From positions 2,774,372 to 2,838,371 of the forward strand of contig CP070643.1 of assembly GCA_020354125.1 (NCBI GenBank): a DNA stretch of 64,000 nt, written 5' to 3'. The DNA comes from Betaproteobacteria bacterium. GTDB taxonomy: Bacteria > Pseudomonadota > Gammaproteobacteria > Burkholderiales > Eutrophovitaceae. Below are positions 18,625-26,917 of this stretch, piece by piece. The notes beneath the pieces are model-generated. The model was not told the origin of the DNA. It saw only the letters and a list, made by a program, of their open reading frames with translations, and did not search any database. Positions within the stretch are counted from its first letter, which is position 1, and every line of letters starts with the position of its first letter. A program made the translations under genes and the position numbers.

Positions 18625-19365
18625 ATGCTCGCCATTGAAAATCTCGAAAAATCGTTTGATGGTCAGCGGATTCTGGAGCCAACGACCCACGAATTTCGGT
18701 CGGGCCGTACGACTGCAATAGTAGGGCCCAGTGGCTGCGGAAAAACGACTTTGCTTCGCTTGTTGCTCGGCTTGGTCGAGCCTGACGGCGGTGCGATTAT
18801 CTATGACGGAACGGCACTCACCGCCAAGAACGCGGAGCAACTGCGCCACCGGATCGGATACGTCATTCAGGACGGTGGTTTGTTTCCGCATCTTACGGCA
18901 CGCGATAACGTTACCTTGTTGGCCAGATATCTTGGTCGATCAGGTCCCGATATCGAAGGGCGGCTCGTACAGCTTGCCGAGCTGGTACAAATTACTCCGG
19001 AGATGCTCGAGCGTTTTCCAAAGGGGCTTTCCGGAGGGCAGCGCCAGCGCATCGCTCTGATGCGTGCACTCATGCTCGACCCGCCTGTCCTGTTAATGGA
19101 CGAGCCGCTCGGTGCGCTCGATCCGATGATTCGCTTTGATCTGCAAAATGAACTTAAAGGTATCTTTTCTCGGCTCAACAAAACGGTCGTATTGGTGACA
19201 CATGATATGCACGAAGCGGCGCACTTTGCACATGAGATCATGTTGATGCGTGCCGGTCGGGTAATACAACGTGGAAGCATCGAGGAATTGTTGGCGTCGC
19301 CGGCAGAGACGTTTGTTACGGATTTCATCGGAGCGCAGCGTGCAGACGCCCGCCTTTCGTCATGA
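18625..19365 (+). CDS. ABC transporter ATPase, osmoprotectant/OpuC-like
   Basis: 246 residues from ATG 18625. Walker A GPSGCGKTT (residues 34-42), signature LSGGQRQR, Walker B VLLMDEPLGALDP and the switch His in VLVTHDMHEA are complete. It is closest to OpuCA/YehX-type ATPases of glycine-betaine and choline importers, but lacks the C-terminal CBS domains that sense ionic strength in OpuCA, so osmotic control is doubtful. The stop overlaps the next start (ATGA at 19362-19365), coupling it to the fused permease/binding protein. A GTG at 18550 is unlikely as start because it overlaps the M81 gene by 64 bp. Confidence 0.9.
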   Translation: MLAIENLEKSFDGQRILEPTTHEFRSGRTTAIVGPSGCGKTTLLRLLLGLVEPDGGAIIYDGTALTAKNAEQLRHRIGYVIQDGGLFPHLTARDNVTLLARYLGRSGPDIEGRLVQLAELVQITPEMLERFPKGLSGGQRQRIALMRALMLDPPVLLMDEPLGALDPMIRFDLQNELKGIFSRLNKTVVLVTHDMHEAAHFAHEIMLMRAGRVIQRGSIEELLASPAETFVTDFIGAQRADARLSS

Positions 19366-20918
19366 TGGCTAATTCAGATCCGGGAACAGCTTGTCGTTGC
19401 GAACGCACGGGAAACATGCGCGGGTGGTTTCGACCGCTCATTGCAATGGCATTGTTCTTTTCCGTGTTCACCGCTTCGGCTGACCAGCTCATGGTCGGTT
19501 CCAAGCGATTTACGGAATCCTACATCCTCGGCGAGATCATTACTCAGACTGCGCGCAACGCGGGTGCAGACGTGGCTCATCGGCAGGGAATGGGTGGTAC
19601 GGCTATCTTGTTCGAGGCAATCAAGACTGGCAGCATCGATATCTATCCGGACTACACCGGGACCATCGCGCGTCAGCTGCTGAAAACAGACGCTTCTGAC
19701 CTTGAAACCTTGAACAGGGGTTTGCGCCCACTGGGACTTGGCGTTGCAGCGAAATTCGGATTCAACAACACATATGCGCTCGCGTTACGCGAGGACGAGG
19801 CCGAGCGGCTCGGAGTGTCCAGCGTGAGCCACCTTTCGAATCAGCCGGAGTTGCGCTTTGGGCTTGGGCACGAGTTTCTCGAACGCAACGACGGATGGTC
19901 CGGCCTGAAAGCGACTTACGATTTGCCGCATTCACCCGCGGGGCTGGACCACGGACTCGCTTACGAGGCAATCGCTTCGGGCCAGATCGACGTGATGGAC
20001 ATCTATTCGACAGACGCGAAGATCGCGCGATACGGACTACGCGTGCTCAGCGACGACAAGAAGTACTTTCCGGACTATGACGCGGTGCTGGTGTATCGCC
20101 TTGATGTGCCTGAACGATTCCCAGAAGCATGGGCAGCACTCGTCAAATTGGAAGGTGCGATTGATGCGAAGAGAATGATTGCAATGAATGCACGAGCCGA
20201 ACTCGATGGGGCGAGTTTCTCTGCAATTGCAGCCGACTTTGCCAAAAATTCGCAAACCGATGTACCGCAGTCGACGCAATCAAGGCGCGGCAGTTTTCTG
20301 GACAAACTTGCCGGTGCTGATTTTCTTAGATTGACAGGCCAGCATCTTCTATTGGTGTTCGTGTCACTTGGCGTTGCTATCGTCGTAGGTATTCCTCTCG
20401 GAGTATGGGCAGCACGCAGCAATGCGGTCGCACAACCGATCTTGTCGGCTGTCGGCATCATTCAAACCATTCCTGCGTTGGCATTGCTGGTTTTCCTGAT
20501 TCCGTTGCTAGGCCGCATCGGAACCGTCCCCGCGCTCGTGGCATTGTTCCTTTACTCGCTTTTGCCAATCGTTCGTAACACGTATAGCGGCATTACGGAC
20601 ATAGCAGGATCGCTTCGTGAATCAGCGAGCGCGCTGGGCTTATCTGCGGCGGCGCGTCTGAGACTGATCGAGTTACCGCTTGCATCGCGAGCCATTCTTG
20701 CCGGAATCAAGACGTCAGCGGTGATCAACGTTGGAACGGCGACGATTGCTGCCTTTATTGGTGCCGGTGGTTATGGAGAGCGCATCGTAACCGGGCTTGC
20801 GTTGAATGATCATGCGTTGCTGCTGGCAGGCGCCATTCCCGCGGCTGTGTTGGCGTTGCTTGTCCAGTGGACGTTTGATCTTGCTGACAGGTGGATTGTC
20901 GCAGAAGGGTTACGCTAG
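19362..20918 (+). CDS. Fused substrate-binding/permease protein of OpuC-like ABC importer
   Basis: 518 residues that join two ABC parts. Residues about 20-42 form a signal or membrane anchor (ending TASADQ). Residues about 43-300 are a type II OpuAC/ProX-like binding domain (VGSKRFTESYILGEII, DIYPDYTGTIARQLL). Residues about 320-518 are a ProW/OpuCB-like permease with several helices and the EAA loop (GSLRESASALGLSAAARLRLIELPLA). Such fusions are known in osmoprotectant importers. An internal ATG (19416) could be the true start, giving a shorter leader. Lack of CBS domains on the ATPase and the adjacent M81 peptidase suggest a nutritional rather than osmotic role (inference). Confidence 0.9.
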   Translation: MMANSDPGTACRCERTGNMRGWFRPLIAMALFFSVFTASADQLMVGSKRFTESYILGEIITQTARNAGADVAHRQGMGGTAILFEAIKTGSIDIYPDYTGTIARQLLKTDASDLETLNRGLRPLGLGVAAKFGFNNTYALALREDEAERLGVSSVSHLSNQPELRFGLGHEFLERNDGWSGLKATYDLPHSPAGLDHGLAYEAIASGQIDVMDIYSTDAKIARYGLRVLSDDKKYFPDYDAVLVYRLDVPERFPEAWAALVKLEGAIDAKRMIAMNARAELDGASFSAIAADFAKNSQTDVPQSTQSRRGSFLDKLAGADFLRLTGQHLLLVFVSLGVAIVVGIPLGVWAARSNAVAQPILSAVGIIQTIPALALLVFLIPLLGRIGTVPALVALFLYSLLPIVRNTYSGITDIAGSLRESASALGLSAAARLRLIELPLASRAILAGIKTSAVINVGTATIAAFIGAGGYGERIVTGLALNDHALLLAGAIPAAVLALLVQWTFDLADRWIVAEGLR

Positions 20919-21305
20919 CCATACAACGGCGTCCGTCACTGACGACCAAGTAAGTGCATTGATGGCGCGCAACGCGCCTGTATGTTGCACCACGGAAATA
21001 TGCACTGCATAGGGGTGAATGTCATTGTCCTCAAGATCGCGTTGACCGGCAGGTTCCACGTGTTAGGATGCTTGCGGACTTTCATTGCCGGAAAGTCGTT
21101 GCGCTTCGCTGGCCAGTCATCAGGATTGGCCGCGAACGCATTGCGAGAACCAGATGGGTTGGGAGACAAGGTTGACTAACAAGATCAACCTCTCGCCGCT
21201 GACGGCATTGGCCATTGCAAACTGCTGCGTCGTCGGCCTGACCCGGTTTACGTGAAACAAGAATTCGGAACCCACAATCCGACAGAAAACTAGGGGGAGC
21301 GAATC
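20919..21305. promoter_or_regulatory. Intergenic region upstream of the first symporter
   Basis: 387 bp without a convincing gene. A perfect inverted repeat GGTTGA/TCAACC (21170-21190, 9-bp spacer) could be an operator. A strong ribosome site AGGGGGAG sits just before the symporter ATG. A TTG-initiated 27-codon reading frame at 21172 is noted but not supported. Confidence 0.4.
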
Positions 21306-22829
21306 ATGGAAAGTGCCAACATAGGGACCTGGGGCTGGATCTGGGTCGTCGTGTTTTTGTGTCTGTTCGTCGGCATGGGTGTCTACGGCATGCGCAAAAC
21401 CAAAACTGAAGAGGACTTTGCCGTAGCTCGCGGTTCGTACGGTCCGATCTTGCTTGCGTTCGCCTTTGCTGCGACGATTGCCAGTGGCGCGACATTCATG
21501 AGCGTTCCGGGCATGGCGTACTCGATCGGCTTCGGGTCGCTATGGGGGCCGGCGCTGTATCCAATCGGTATTTATATCGGCATGGTACTGGCGATCAAAC
21601 TGATCAAACGCGCCGGTGACCGCTTCAAGTCAAACTCGCTTGCCGATTTCATGGGTCAGCGCTACCAAAGCGAATTCCTGCGTATCGCATTCGCACTGCT
21701 GTCAATTCTGTTGATTTACTACATTGCAGCGCAGGTTGTGGCTGCCGCGACAATGTTCGAAGTCCTGCTCGATCTGAACTACAAGACGGGGATTCTGGTG
21801 AGTGTCGGTGTGATTGCGCTCTACGTCGGTATGGGCGGCTCACACGCGGATATCATGACCGACGGTGTCCAGGGCGTCATGATGGTGTTGATCGCACTCA
21901 TTATCGGGGCGATGTTCATATTGGCGCCCGGTGTGGAGAGCATCGACGGCGCAAGCGGTCCCGCTGCGATCAACGCCGCGGTTTCTGCTCAGGATTCGAG
22001 CCTCGGTTGGGATAATTATTTTGTCACAGGCAATATCTTCTTCGACAACATCTGGTTAGTGCTCCTGATCCTCGTCGCGCACATACCGTTCGCAATGAAC
22101 CCGCACATCGGTAAATTGGCGTTCGCCCTGAAGGATCCGAAACAGATTCGCACATTCCTTCTGATTGCGATCCCGATCAGCTCGATTCTTACGCTTACCG
22201 TGCTTGGTGGTTTGCATGCGCGCGCCATGGTTGGCGAGGGTCTTCGGCCTGACTCGGCGATTCCGATTCTGTTTACCGAGTTGTTCCCACCCTTCCTGGC
22301 CGGCATGCTTGGAGTAGGTGTGCTCTCGGCAATCATGTCGACTTCGGACGGATTGTTCATTGCCATCGCCGTGACTTTGAGTAATGACTTGTACAAACGT
22401 ACGCTGGCGCCGGTCATCCACAAACACAAGTCGGAACAGCAGATTGATCACATCGCGTTGAATATTTCTCGGGTGTCGATTCTGGTCGTCGCCGCGGCTG
22501 CCGTCGCTTTGGCGTGGGATCCACCGAAGTTTTTGGCCGTGCTGTTGTGGGTCGGTGTTGGCGCCATCGTCTCCGGGGCGGCGGGTCCACTGGTGATCGG
22601 ATCGATGTGGAGACGGGCGACCAAGGCAGGCGCGATCGCATCCTTCCTGACGGGAGTGTTGCTTTACGGTTATCTGTATGTCGTTTACGGGTGGAAGAAT
22701 CCGTTTGGCGCTGCCGGTACTTGCATCATTGCTGCATCCTTGGTGATGGTGGTGGTCAGCTTGCTCACCAAGCCGTTGCCCAAAGAGCATGTTGACCTGG
22801 TATTCAACCCAAGGCCGGTGCCTGCCTGA
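21306..22829 (+). CDS. Sodium:solute symporter, SSS family (copy 1)
   Basis: 507 residues, about 13 membrane helices. SSS proteins couple sodium entry to uptake of organic solutes. Family features: GMRKTKTEEDFAVARGSYGP after TM1, the unwound-helix region AFAFAATIASGATFMSVPGMAY, AQVVAAATMFEVLLDLNY, MGGSHADIMTDGVQGVMM, and GVGVLSAIMSTSDGLFIAIAV with sodium-site Ser/Thr. It begins with AGGGGGAG. The second copy downstream matches along nearly the whole length, so this is a tandem duplication. The solute is unknown. Confidence 0.93.
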   Translation: MESANIGTWGWIWVVVFLCLFVGMGVYGMRKTKTEEDFAVARGSYGPILLAFAFAATIASGATFMSVPGMAYSIGFGSLWGPALYPIGIYIGMVLAIKLIKRAGDRFKSNSLADFMGQRYQSEFLRIAFALLSILLIYYIAAQVVAAATMFEVLLDLNYKTGILVSVGVIALYVGMGGSHADIMTDGVQGVMMVLIALIIGAMFILAPGVESIDGASGPAAINAAVSAQDSSLGWDNYFVTGNIFFDNIWLVLLILVAHIPFAMNPHIGKLAFALKDPKQIRTFLLIAIPISSILTLTVLGGLHARAMVGEGLRPDSAIPILFTELFPPFLAGMLGVGVLSAIMSTSDGLFIAIAVTLSNDLYKRTLAPVIHKHKSEQQIDHIALNISRVSILVVAAAAVALAWDPPKFLAVLLWVGVGAIVSGAAGPLVIGSMWRRATKAGAIASFLTGVLLYGYLYVVYGWKNPFGAAGTCIIAASLVMVVVSLLTKPLPKEHVDLVFNPRPVPA

Positions 22830-22886
22830 GGCGTTTCGTCGACGGTTCGCATGGCGAAGACAGCTTTAACTTGAATAGCGGAAATT

Positions 22887-22906
22887 CGCGCCGCTTTTGC
22901 GGCGCG
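22887..22906. terminator. GC-rich hairpin between symporter 1 and the micro-gene
   Basis: CGCGCCGC, loop TTTT, GCGGCGCG: a perfect 8-bp stem. No T-run follows on either strand, so it may be an RNA-stability hairpin or a partial terminator that lowers read-through into the micro-gene and second symporter. Confidence 0.55.
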
Positions 22907-23006
22907 AGATCCGGTTTTGCGCGTTGAATCATGACGGGCAAGTGGTAGGATGCCGGTGCGCTGAATCTCTGTGTGCCGACATCAGAACGAGAAAGAGGAG
23001 GGAAAT

Positions 23007-23096
23007 ATGAACGTACTGACGTTGATGGTGATCATCATCCTGGCCTACTGGATTATCGGAATGACTCTGGTTGCGCGAGTGAAGAACTGGGATTGA
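23007..23096 (+). CDS. 29-residue single-span membrane micro-protein, symporter-associated
   Basis: ATG 23007 is preceded by an excellent ribosome site (AAAGAGGAGGGAAAT) and the frame ends in TGA 33 bp before the second symporter. The product is one hydrophobic helix (LMVIIILAYWIIGMTLVA) followed by a short basic/aromatic tail RVKNWD. It resembles the first helix plus R-K tail of SSS symporters, so it could be a stand-alone accessory helix, a regulator of the symporter, or a remnant. The optimal ribosome site and clean spacing argue for a real gene. I do not recognise a named family with certainty. Confidence 0.7.
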   Translation: MNVLTLMVIIILAYWIIGMTLVARVKNWD

Positions 23097-23128
23097 TTCA
23101 AGAATAGGAACGACGGGGAGTCAGAAAC

Positions 23129-24640
23129 ATGTATGACACCAACATCGGTGCATGGGGGTGGATTTGGGTCGTCGTGTTCATGCTGCTGTTCATCGGCATG
23201 GGCGCGTACGGCATGCGCAAGACCAAAACCGAAGAAGACTTTGCTGTTGCGCGGGGTGCTTACGGGCCGTTCATGCTGGCATTCGCCTTTGCTGCCACCA
23301 TAGCCAGCGGCGCCACCTTCATGAGTTTGCCGGGTATGGCCTACTCAAAGGGATTTGCAGTCGTATGGTATCCGGCGGTCTATCCGATTGCGATTTATCT
23401 GGGGATGATCCTGGCGGTAAAGCTGATCAAGCGCGCCGGCGATCGGTTCAAATCAAATTCGTTACCCGAATTTATGGGCCAGCGCTATAACAGCGATTTT
23501 TTGCGTATCGCCTTTGCGGTGTTGTCACTGCTGCTGGTGTTCTACATCGCCGCACAGATCGTTGCGGCGGCAACGATGTTCGAGGTCTTGCTCGATCTCG
23601 ACTACATGACCGGTATTTTCGTCAGCGTGGCCGTAATCATGTTGTATATCGGCATGGGCGGTTCGCACGCCGACATCATGACCGATGGTATTCAGGGCAT
23701 CATGATGGTCATCATTGCGCTGATCATTGCGGGCATGTTCCTGTTGTCTCCCGGCGTTGAGGGTTTGGGACCCGCGGCGATCAATCAGGCACTGGTGGCT
23801 GAAAACCCCGCCATGGGATGGGACAACTATTTCATTGAGGACGATCTGATTTTCGGCAGTTTTATTTTGATCCTGTTGTTGTTTATCGCACACTTGCCCT
23901 TTGCGATGAATCCGCATATCGGCAAGCTCGCATTCGCACTGAAGGAGCCGAAACAGATTCGCACATTCCTGCTGATCGCAATTCCGATGGGTTCGATTCT
24001 TGGATTCACGGTGCTAGGTGGATTGCATGCGCGAGCGCTGGTCGGCCCCGGTCTTCCTCCCGATCAGGCCATCCCGGTCCTGTTTACGCAGTTGTTCCCA
24101 CCGTTCCTCGCTGGCATGTTGGGCGTGGGCGTGCTCTCGGCGATCATGTCGACCTCAGATGGCCTGTTCATTGCCATCGCGGTGATATTCAGCAACGATT
24201 TGTACAAACGCACATTGGCACCGGTCATTCACAAAGACAAATCGGAAGCGCAGATCGATCACATTGCGCTGAACATTTCGCGTGTCGCCATTGTGATCGT
24301 CGGTATTGTCGCGGTCTGGCTGGCTTCGGATCGGCCCAAGTTCCTGGCGGTGTTGTTGTGGATCGGGATCGGTGGAATTGTCGCCGGTGCGGCAGGGCCC
24401 TTGCTCATTGGATCTCTGTGGAAACGAGCGACCAAGGCAGGAGCGATTGCGTCTTTCCTCACGGGCGTATTGCTGTACGCCTACTTGTACGTAATCCATG
24501 GCTGGAAGAATCCATTTGGGGTGGCTGGTACCTGTGTCGTTGTCGCATCAGTGGTGATGGTTGTTGTCAGTCTGTTAACGAAACCGCTGCCGCAGCCGCA
24601 TGTGGATCAGGTGTTTGAGCCCCGGAAAACGACGGCGTGA
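23129..24640 (+). CDS. Sodium:solute symporter, SSS family (copy 2)
   Basis: 503 residues and visibly near-identical in design to the copy at 21306: same N-terminal WGWIWVVVF helix, KTKTEEDFAVARGAYGP, GGSHADIMTDGIQGIMM, SAIMSTSDGLFIAIAV and KNPFG..GTC C-terminal stretch. The main differences are in the loop around residues 210-225 (EGLGPAAINQALVAENPAMG against a longer loop in copy 1). Ribosome site GGGGAG precedes the ATG. The micro-protein gene lies directly upstream and a strong terminator directly downstream. The substrate may differ slightly from copy 1; the sequence does not say. Confidence 0.93.
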   Translation: MYDTNIGAWGWIWVVVFMLLFIGMGAYGMRKTKTEEDFAVARGAYGPFMLAFAFAATIASGATFMSLPGMAYSKGFAVVWYPAVYPIAIYLGMILAVKLIKRAGDRFKSNSLPEFMGQRYNSDFLRIAFAVLSLLLVFYIAAQIVAAATMFEVLLDLDYMTGIFVSVAVIMLYIGMGGSHADIMTDGIQGIMMVIIALIIAGMFLLSPGVEGLGPAAINQALVAENPAMGWDNYFIEDDLIFGSFILILLLFIAHLPFAMNPHIGKLAFALKEPKQIRTFLLIAIPMGSILGFTVLGGLHARALVGPGLPPDQAIPVLFTQLFPPFLAGMLGVGVLSAIMSTSDGLFIAIAVIFSNDLYKRTLAPVIHKDKSEAQIDHIALNISRVAIVIVGIVAVWLASDRPKFLAVLLWIGIGGIVAGAAGPLLIGSLWKRATKAGAIASFLTGVLLYAYLYVIHGWKNPFGVAGTCVVVASVVMVVVSLLTKPLPQPHVDQVFEPRKTTA

Positions 24641-24645
24641 GTCAG

Positions 24646-24668
24646 GGCGCCGGCGCGAAGCCGGCGCC
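24646..24668. repeat. Perfect GC hairpin after symporter 2
   Basis: GGCGCCGGC, 5-base loop GCGAA, GCCGGCGCC. A 9-bp perfect stem directly after the symporter stop and 16 bp ahead of the terminator; it probably protects the 3' end of the transcript. Confidence 0.6.
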
Positions 24669-24684
24669 AAGTCTCATGGCGAAC

Positions 24685-24717
24685 CACGCATCGCTTTTGC
24701 GATGCGTGTTTTTCTTT
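24685..24717 (+). terminator. Rho-independent terminator of the symporter operon
   Basis: Perfect 10-bp stem CACGCATCGC / GCGATGCGTG with a TTTT loop, followed by TTTTTCTTT. Textbook intrinsic terminator on the plus strand. Confidence 0.93.
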
Positions 24718-24835
24718 ATGAACGTGACACGTGTCATCTGACAGGGCGTATCCGGATGCGGCCGCCGCGAAAAAATGCGGTTTTATTTGCACCCTCGAAA
24801 CTCAATATTTGAATTCAAGTAAAGAGGTCTTTCCT

Positions 24836-25615
24836 ATGTCAACTGATCTGGAGATGCCGGGTTTTCGTCTCGACGGGCGAACGGCGTTGGTGACGGGTGC
24901 TGGCAGGGGGTTAGGTGCTGCTATTGCCGAGGGTTATGCCGCCTGTGGTGCACAGGTCATGCTTTTGGGCCGGACGCGTTCGTATTTGGACGATGTGGCA
25001 CAGAAGATCAGTGCTTCTGGTGGTCAAGCTGGTGTAATTGAGTGCGACGTTACCGAGGACAAGCAACTGCGCAGTGCGATTGCGGACTTGCCGAAGCTCG
25101 ACATACTGGTCAATAACGCCGGTACCAACTTCCCTGAACCGTTTGTCGAGGTGTCGGATGAACACCTTGACACCATGATCGACCTAAACGTGCGTGCCTG
25201 TTTCGTAGCGGCACAAGCGGCGGTGAAGAAAATGCTCGAGGATGACGCGCGCACTGACAAAGGCGGCAGCGTCATCAACATGTCGTCGCAGATGGGTCAT
25301 GTGGGCTCACCTAACCGCACTGTTTACTGTATGACCAAGCACGCGCTCGAGGGTTTGACCAAGGCGATGGCCGTCGAACTTGCGCCACAGAATATCCGCG
25401 TCAACAGCATCGGACCGACTTTTACCGACACACCGCTGATGCGCAAGGTGGTCGACACAGCTGAAAAACGCGATTTCATCATGTCGCGCATCCCGATGGG
25501 CAAACTGGCAACGCTCGGCGACATTGCTGCAGCCGCCGTTTATCTCGCGTCACCCGCCGCTTCGATGATCACCGGAACGCACCTGGTCGTTGATGGCGGT
25601 TGGACGGCCCAGTAG
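24836..25615 (+). CDS. Short-chain dehydrogenase/reductase (SDR, gluconate 5-dehydrogenase-like)
   Basis: 259 residues from ATG 24836, which has AAAGAGG upstream. Classical SDR: cofactor motif TGAGRGLG (residues 20-27), NNAGTN, catalytic Ser in NMSSQMG, Tyr164 and Lys168 (YCMTK), and the C-terminal SMITGTHLVVDGGW. The order and the LDGRTALVTGAGRGLGAAIAEG start resemble gluconate 5-dehydrogenase and other sugar/polyol SDRs; NAD versus NADP preference is not clear. It follows the symporter terminator, so it has its own promoter, and it converges on the chaperone island. Confidence 0.9.
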   Translation: MSTDLEMPGFRLDGRTALVTGAGRGLGAAIAEGYAACGAQVMLLGRTRSYLDDVAQKISASGGQAGVIECDVTEDKQLRSAIADLPKLDILVNNAGTNFPEPFVEVSDEHLDTMIDLNVRACFVAAQAAVKKMLEDDARTDKGGSVINMSSQMGHVGSPNRTVYCMTKHALEGLTKAMAVELAPQNIRVNSIGPTFTDTPLMRKVVDTAEKRDFIMSRIPMGKLATLGDIAAAAVYLASPAASMITGTHLVVDGGWTAQ

Positions 25616-25706
25616 AAACGCTCTAGGGCACTTATCCTCCGAGGCCGGCCACCGTCGCTACCGGCACGCGCTTACGGATCTGTCGACACTGGTTGGCTTG
25701 TGGCCG

Positions 25707-26207
25707 CTACTCGAAGCGAACAAACTGTTCGGCTGGGGCGTCTTCCCCGCAACGTTCTATGAGCTCGTCGATTTCGCCGAGCACGGTCGCGTCTTCGTCT
25801 GCGTCAAGCGCGCCATCGCCAACGAGCTTTGCGCCGAGCCCGTTAACAATTGCATTGCGCACCAAACTGAGTGTTGGTTCGTCTGGAAGTGACGGGTCGT
25901 TCATGGCTGCTTCGATCACTCGCGACAGGGCCTCGCTTGCCTGTCCCGCGACGAAATCGATGGCACGAGCGTCCTCGCCATATTCGTCGACCAACTCATT
26001 CAGTTCGACAATGATCGATGTGTGGTCTTGCGGATGCAGCAAATCCCCCGAAAGGGGAGTTTGACCGCCGCGCTTGCTCAGGACCTCAAGTACCTCGCCG
26101 AGTGTGGTAGCGCGTTCCCGATCCGGATCGTTGACGATTGCTTCGATGGTTGCCGAAAGCTCCGAACTGACTCGAGCCGCGACATCAATCGGTGGTCGCA
26201 GGGCCAT
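25707..26207 (-). CDS. Unknown acidic protein with two tandem copies of a ~77-residue unit
   Basis: 166 residues, no signal peptide or membrane helix. ATG 26207 has AGGAGAAGAG upstream. The two halves repeat each other: SSELSATIEAIVNDP...TLGEVL in residues about 13-42 matches ASEALSRVIEAAMNDP...TLSLV further on, and NELVDEYGEDARAIDFV matches DELIERCGEDAPAEQFV at the C-terminus. Each unit is predicted helical and acidic. I recognise no family. It is the second gene after hsp20 (80 bp) on the same strand and so probably shares the FNR/ANR-type promoter at 26872-26913, pointing to a stress or low-oxygen role. Confidence 0.75.
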   Translation of the reverse strand: MALRPPIDVAARVSSELSATIEAIVNDPDRERATTLGEVLEVLSKRGGQTPLSGDLLHPQDHTSIIVELNELVDEYGEDARAIDFVAGQASEALSRVIEAAMNDPSLPDEPTLSLVRNAIVNGLGAKLVGDGALDADEDATVLGEIDELIERCGEDAPAEQFVRFE

Positions 26208-26286
26208 GCTCTCTTCTCCTGATTGCTGCGTGGGCGCCGTATCTCATTGACCGTTGGCGATGGCTACGGTGACCCGCTGCTGTCAT

Positions 26287-26802
26287 TTAATTCACTTTGA
26301 CCGTGTGACGCGTCGATTTCTTGAGCTTGGGAATAACCAGTTCGAGAACACCGTCACTGCATGATGCCTTGGCTCGGCTGCCGTCAACGTCGGCCGGAAG
26401 GGCTACGGTTCTTGAAAACGACGACTCCGAGATCTCGCGCCGGTAGTATTCGCCCTTTTCCTCTTTCTTCTCTCTCTTTTTCGTACCTTTGATGGTCACG
26501 GCGTTCTCGGTAACGGAAATATCGAGATCCTTCTTGTCCATCCCCGGTACTTCGGCTTTGACCACGACGTCTTCATCTCGGTCCACGACGTCGACACGCG
26601 GCATGCGAAGCGCCGGCATTTCCGGCCAATCCGGCCACTCCCAGCGCATGCGGCGCAGCCATCCACGCGGGAGAAAGCCTTCGGACAGACGATGCATCAT
26701 CCGGTCCATTTCCTCGAACGGAGTGAGCGCAGTTGCCGGTGCCTTCTCAGCCTCTGCTGTTTTTTCCACTGCCCCGGTTTCCTTCTTTTCCTTGTCGGCC
26801 AT
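26287..26802 (-). CDS. Hsp20/alpha-crystallin small heat-shock protein
   Basis: 171 residues from ATG 26802 (GGAAGGAGGG upstream; an upstream in-frame start lacks such a site). A charged Glu/Lys/Ala-rich head (residues about 1-30) precedes an amphipathic WLRRMRWEWPDWPEMPALRMP segment. Then comes the alpha-crystallin domain with DVVDRDEDVVVKAEVPGMDKKDLDISVTEN and the closing DGVLELVIPKL; a short VKVN tail follows. It acts as an ATP-independent holdase that hands clients to DnaK/DnaJ, encoded just upstream on the same strand. A candidate class II FNR/ANR promoter lies 70-110 bp ahead of it. Confidence 0.92.
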   Translation of the reverse strand: MADKEKKETGAVEKTAEAEKAPATALTPFEEMDRMMHRLSEGFLPRGWLRRMRWEWPDWPEMPALRMPRVDVVDRDEDVVVKAEVPGMDKKDLDISVTENAVTIKGTKKREKKEEKGEYYRREISESSFSRTVALPADVDGSRAKASCSDGVLELVIPKLKKSTRHTVKVN

Positions 26803-26871
26803 AACATCCCTCCTTCCTGAAACTTGGCTGCGCACGAGGTTTCGACGCAGACTCACTGAACTGGAGGCCTA

Positions 26872-26913
26872 ATTAAACAGCCGGCAGCCGGCTAAGAGCT
26901 TGATCCTCATCAA
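26872..26913 (-). promoter_or_regulatory. FNR/ANR-type promoter of hsp20 with nested hairpin
   Basis: TTGAT-CCTC-ATCAA at 26900-26913 is an exact match to the FNR/ANR consensus TTGATNNNNATCAA. On the minus strand TTTAAT (26877-26872) fits a -10 hexamer, placing the box centre near -41.5, the class II activation position. Between them AGCCGG/CCGGCT (26879-26893) forms a short hairpin followed by GTTTAATT, which could end the dnaKJ transcript. Promoter and terminator would thus overlap. Confidence 0.7.
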
Positions 26914-26917
26914 CGCT

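Noticed and set aside
21172..21255. TTG-initiated 27-codon frame before the first symporter, as a counterpart of the micro-protein
   Set aside because: Weak start, no similarity to the 29-residue protein, and it overlaps an inverted repeat that may be regulatory.
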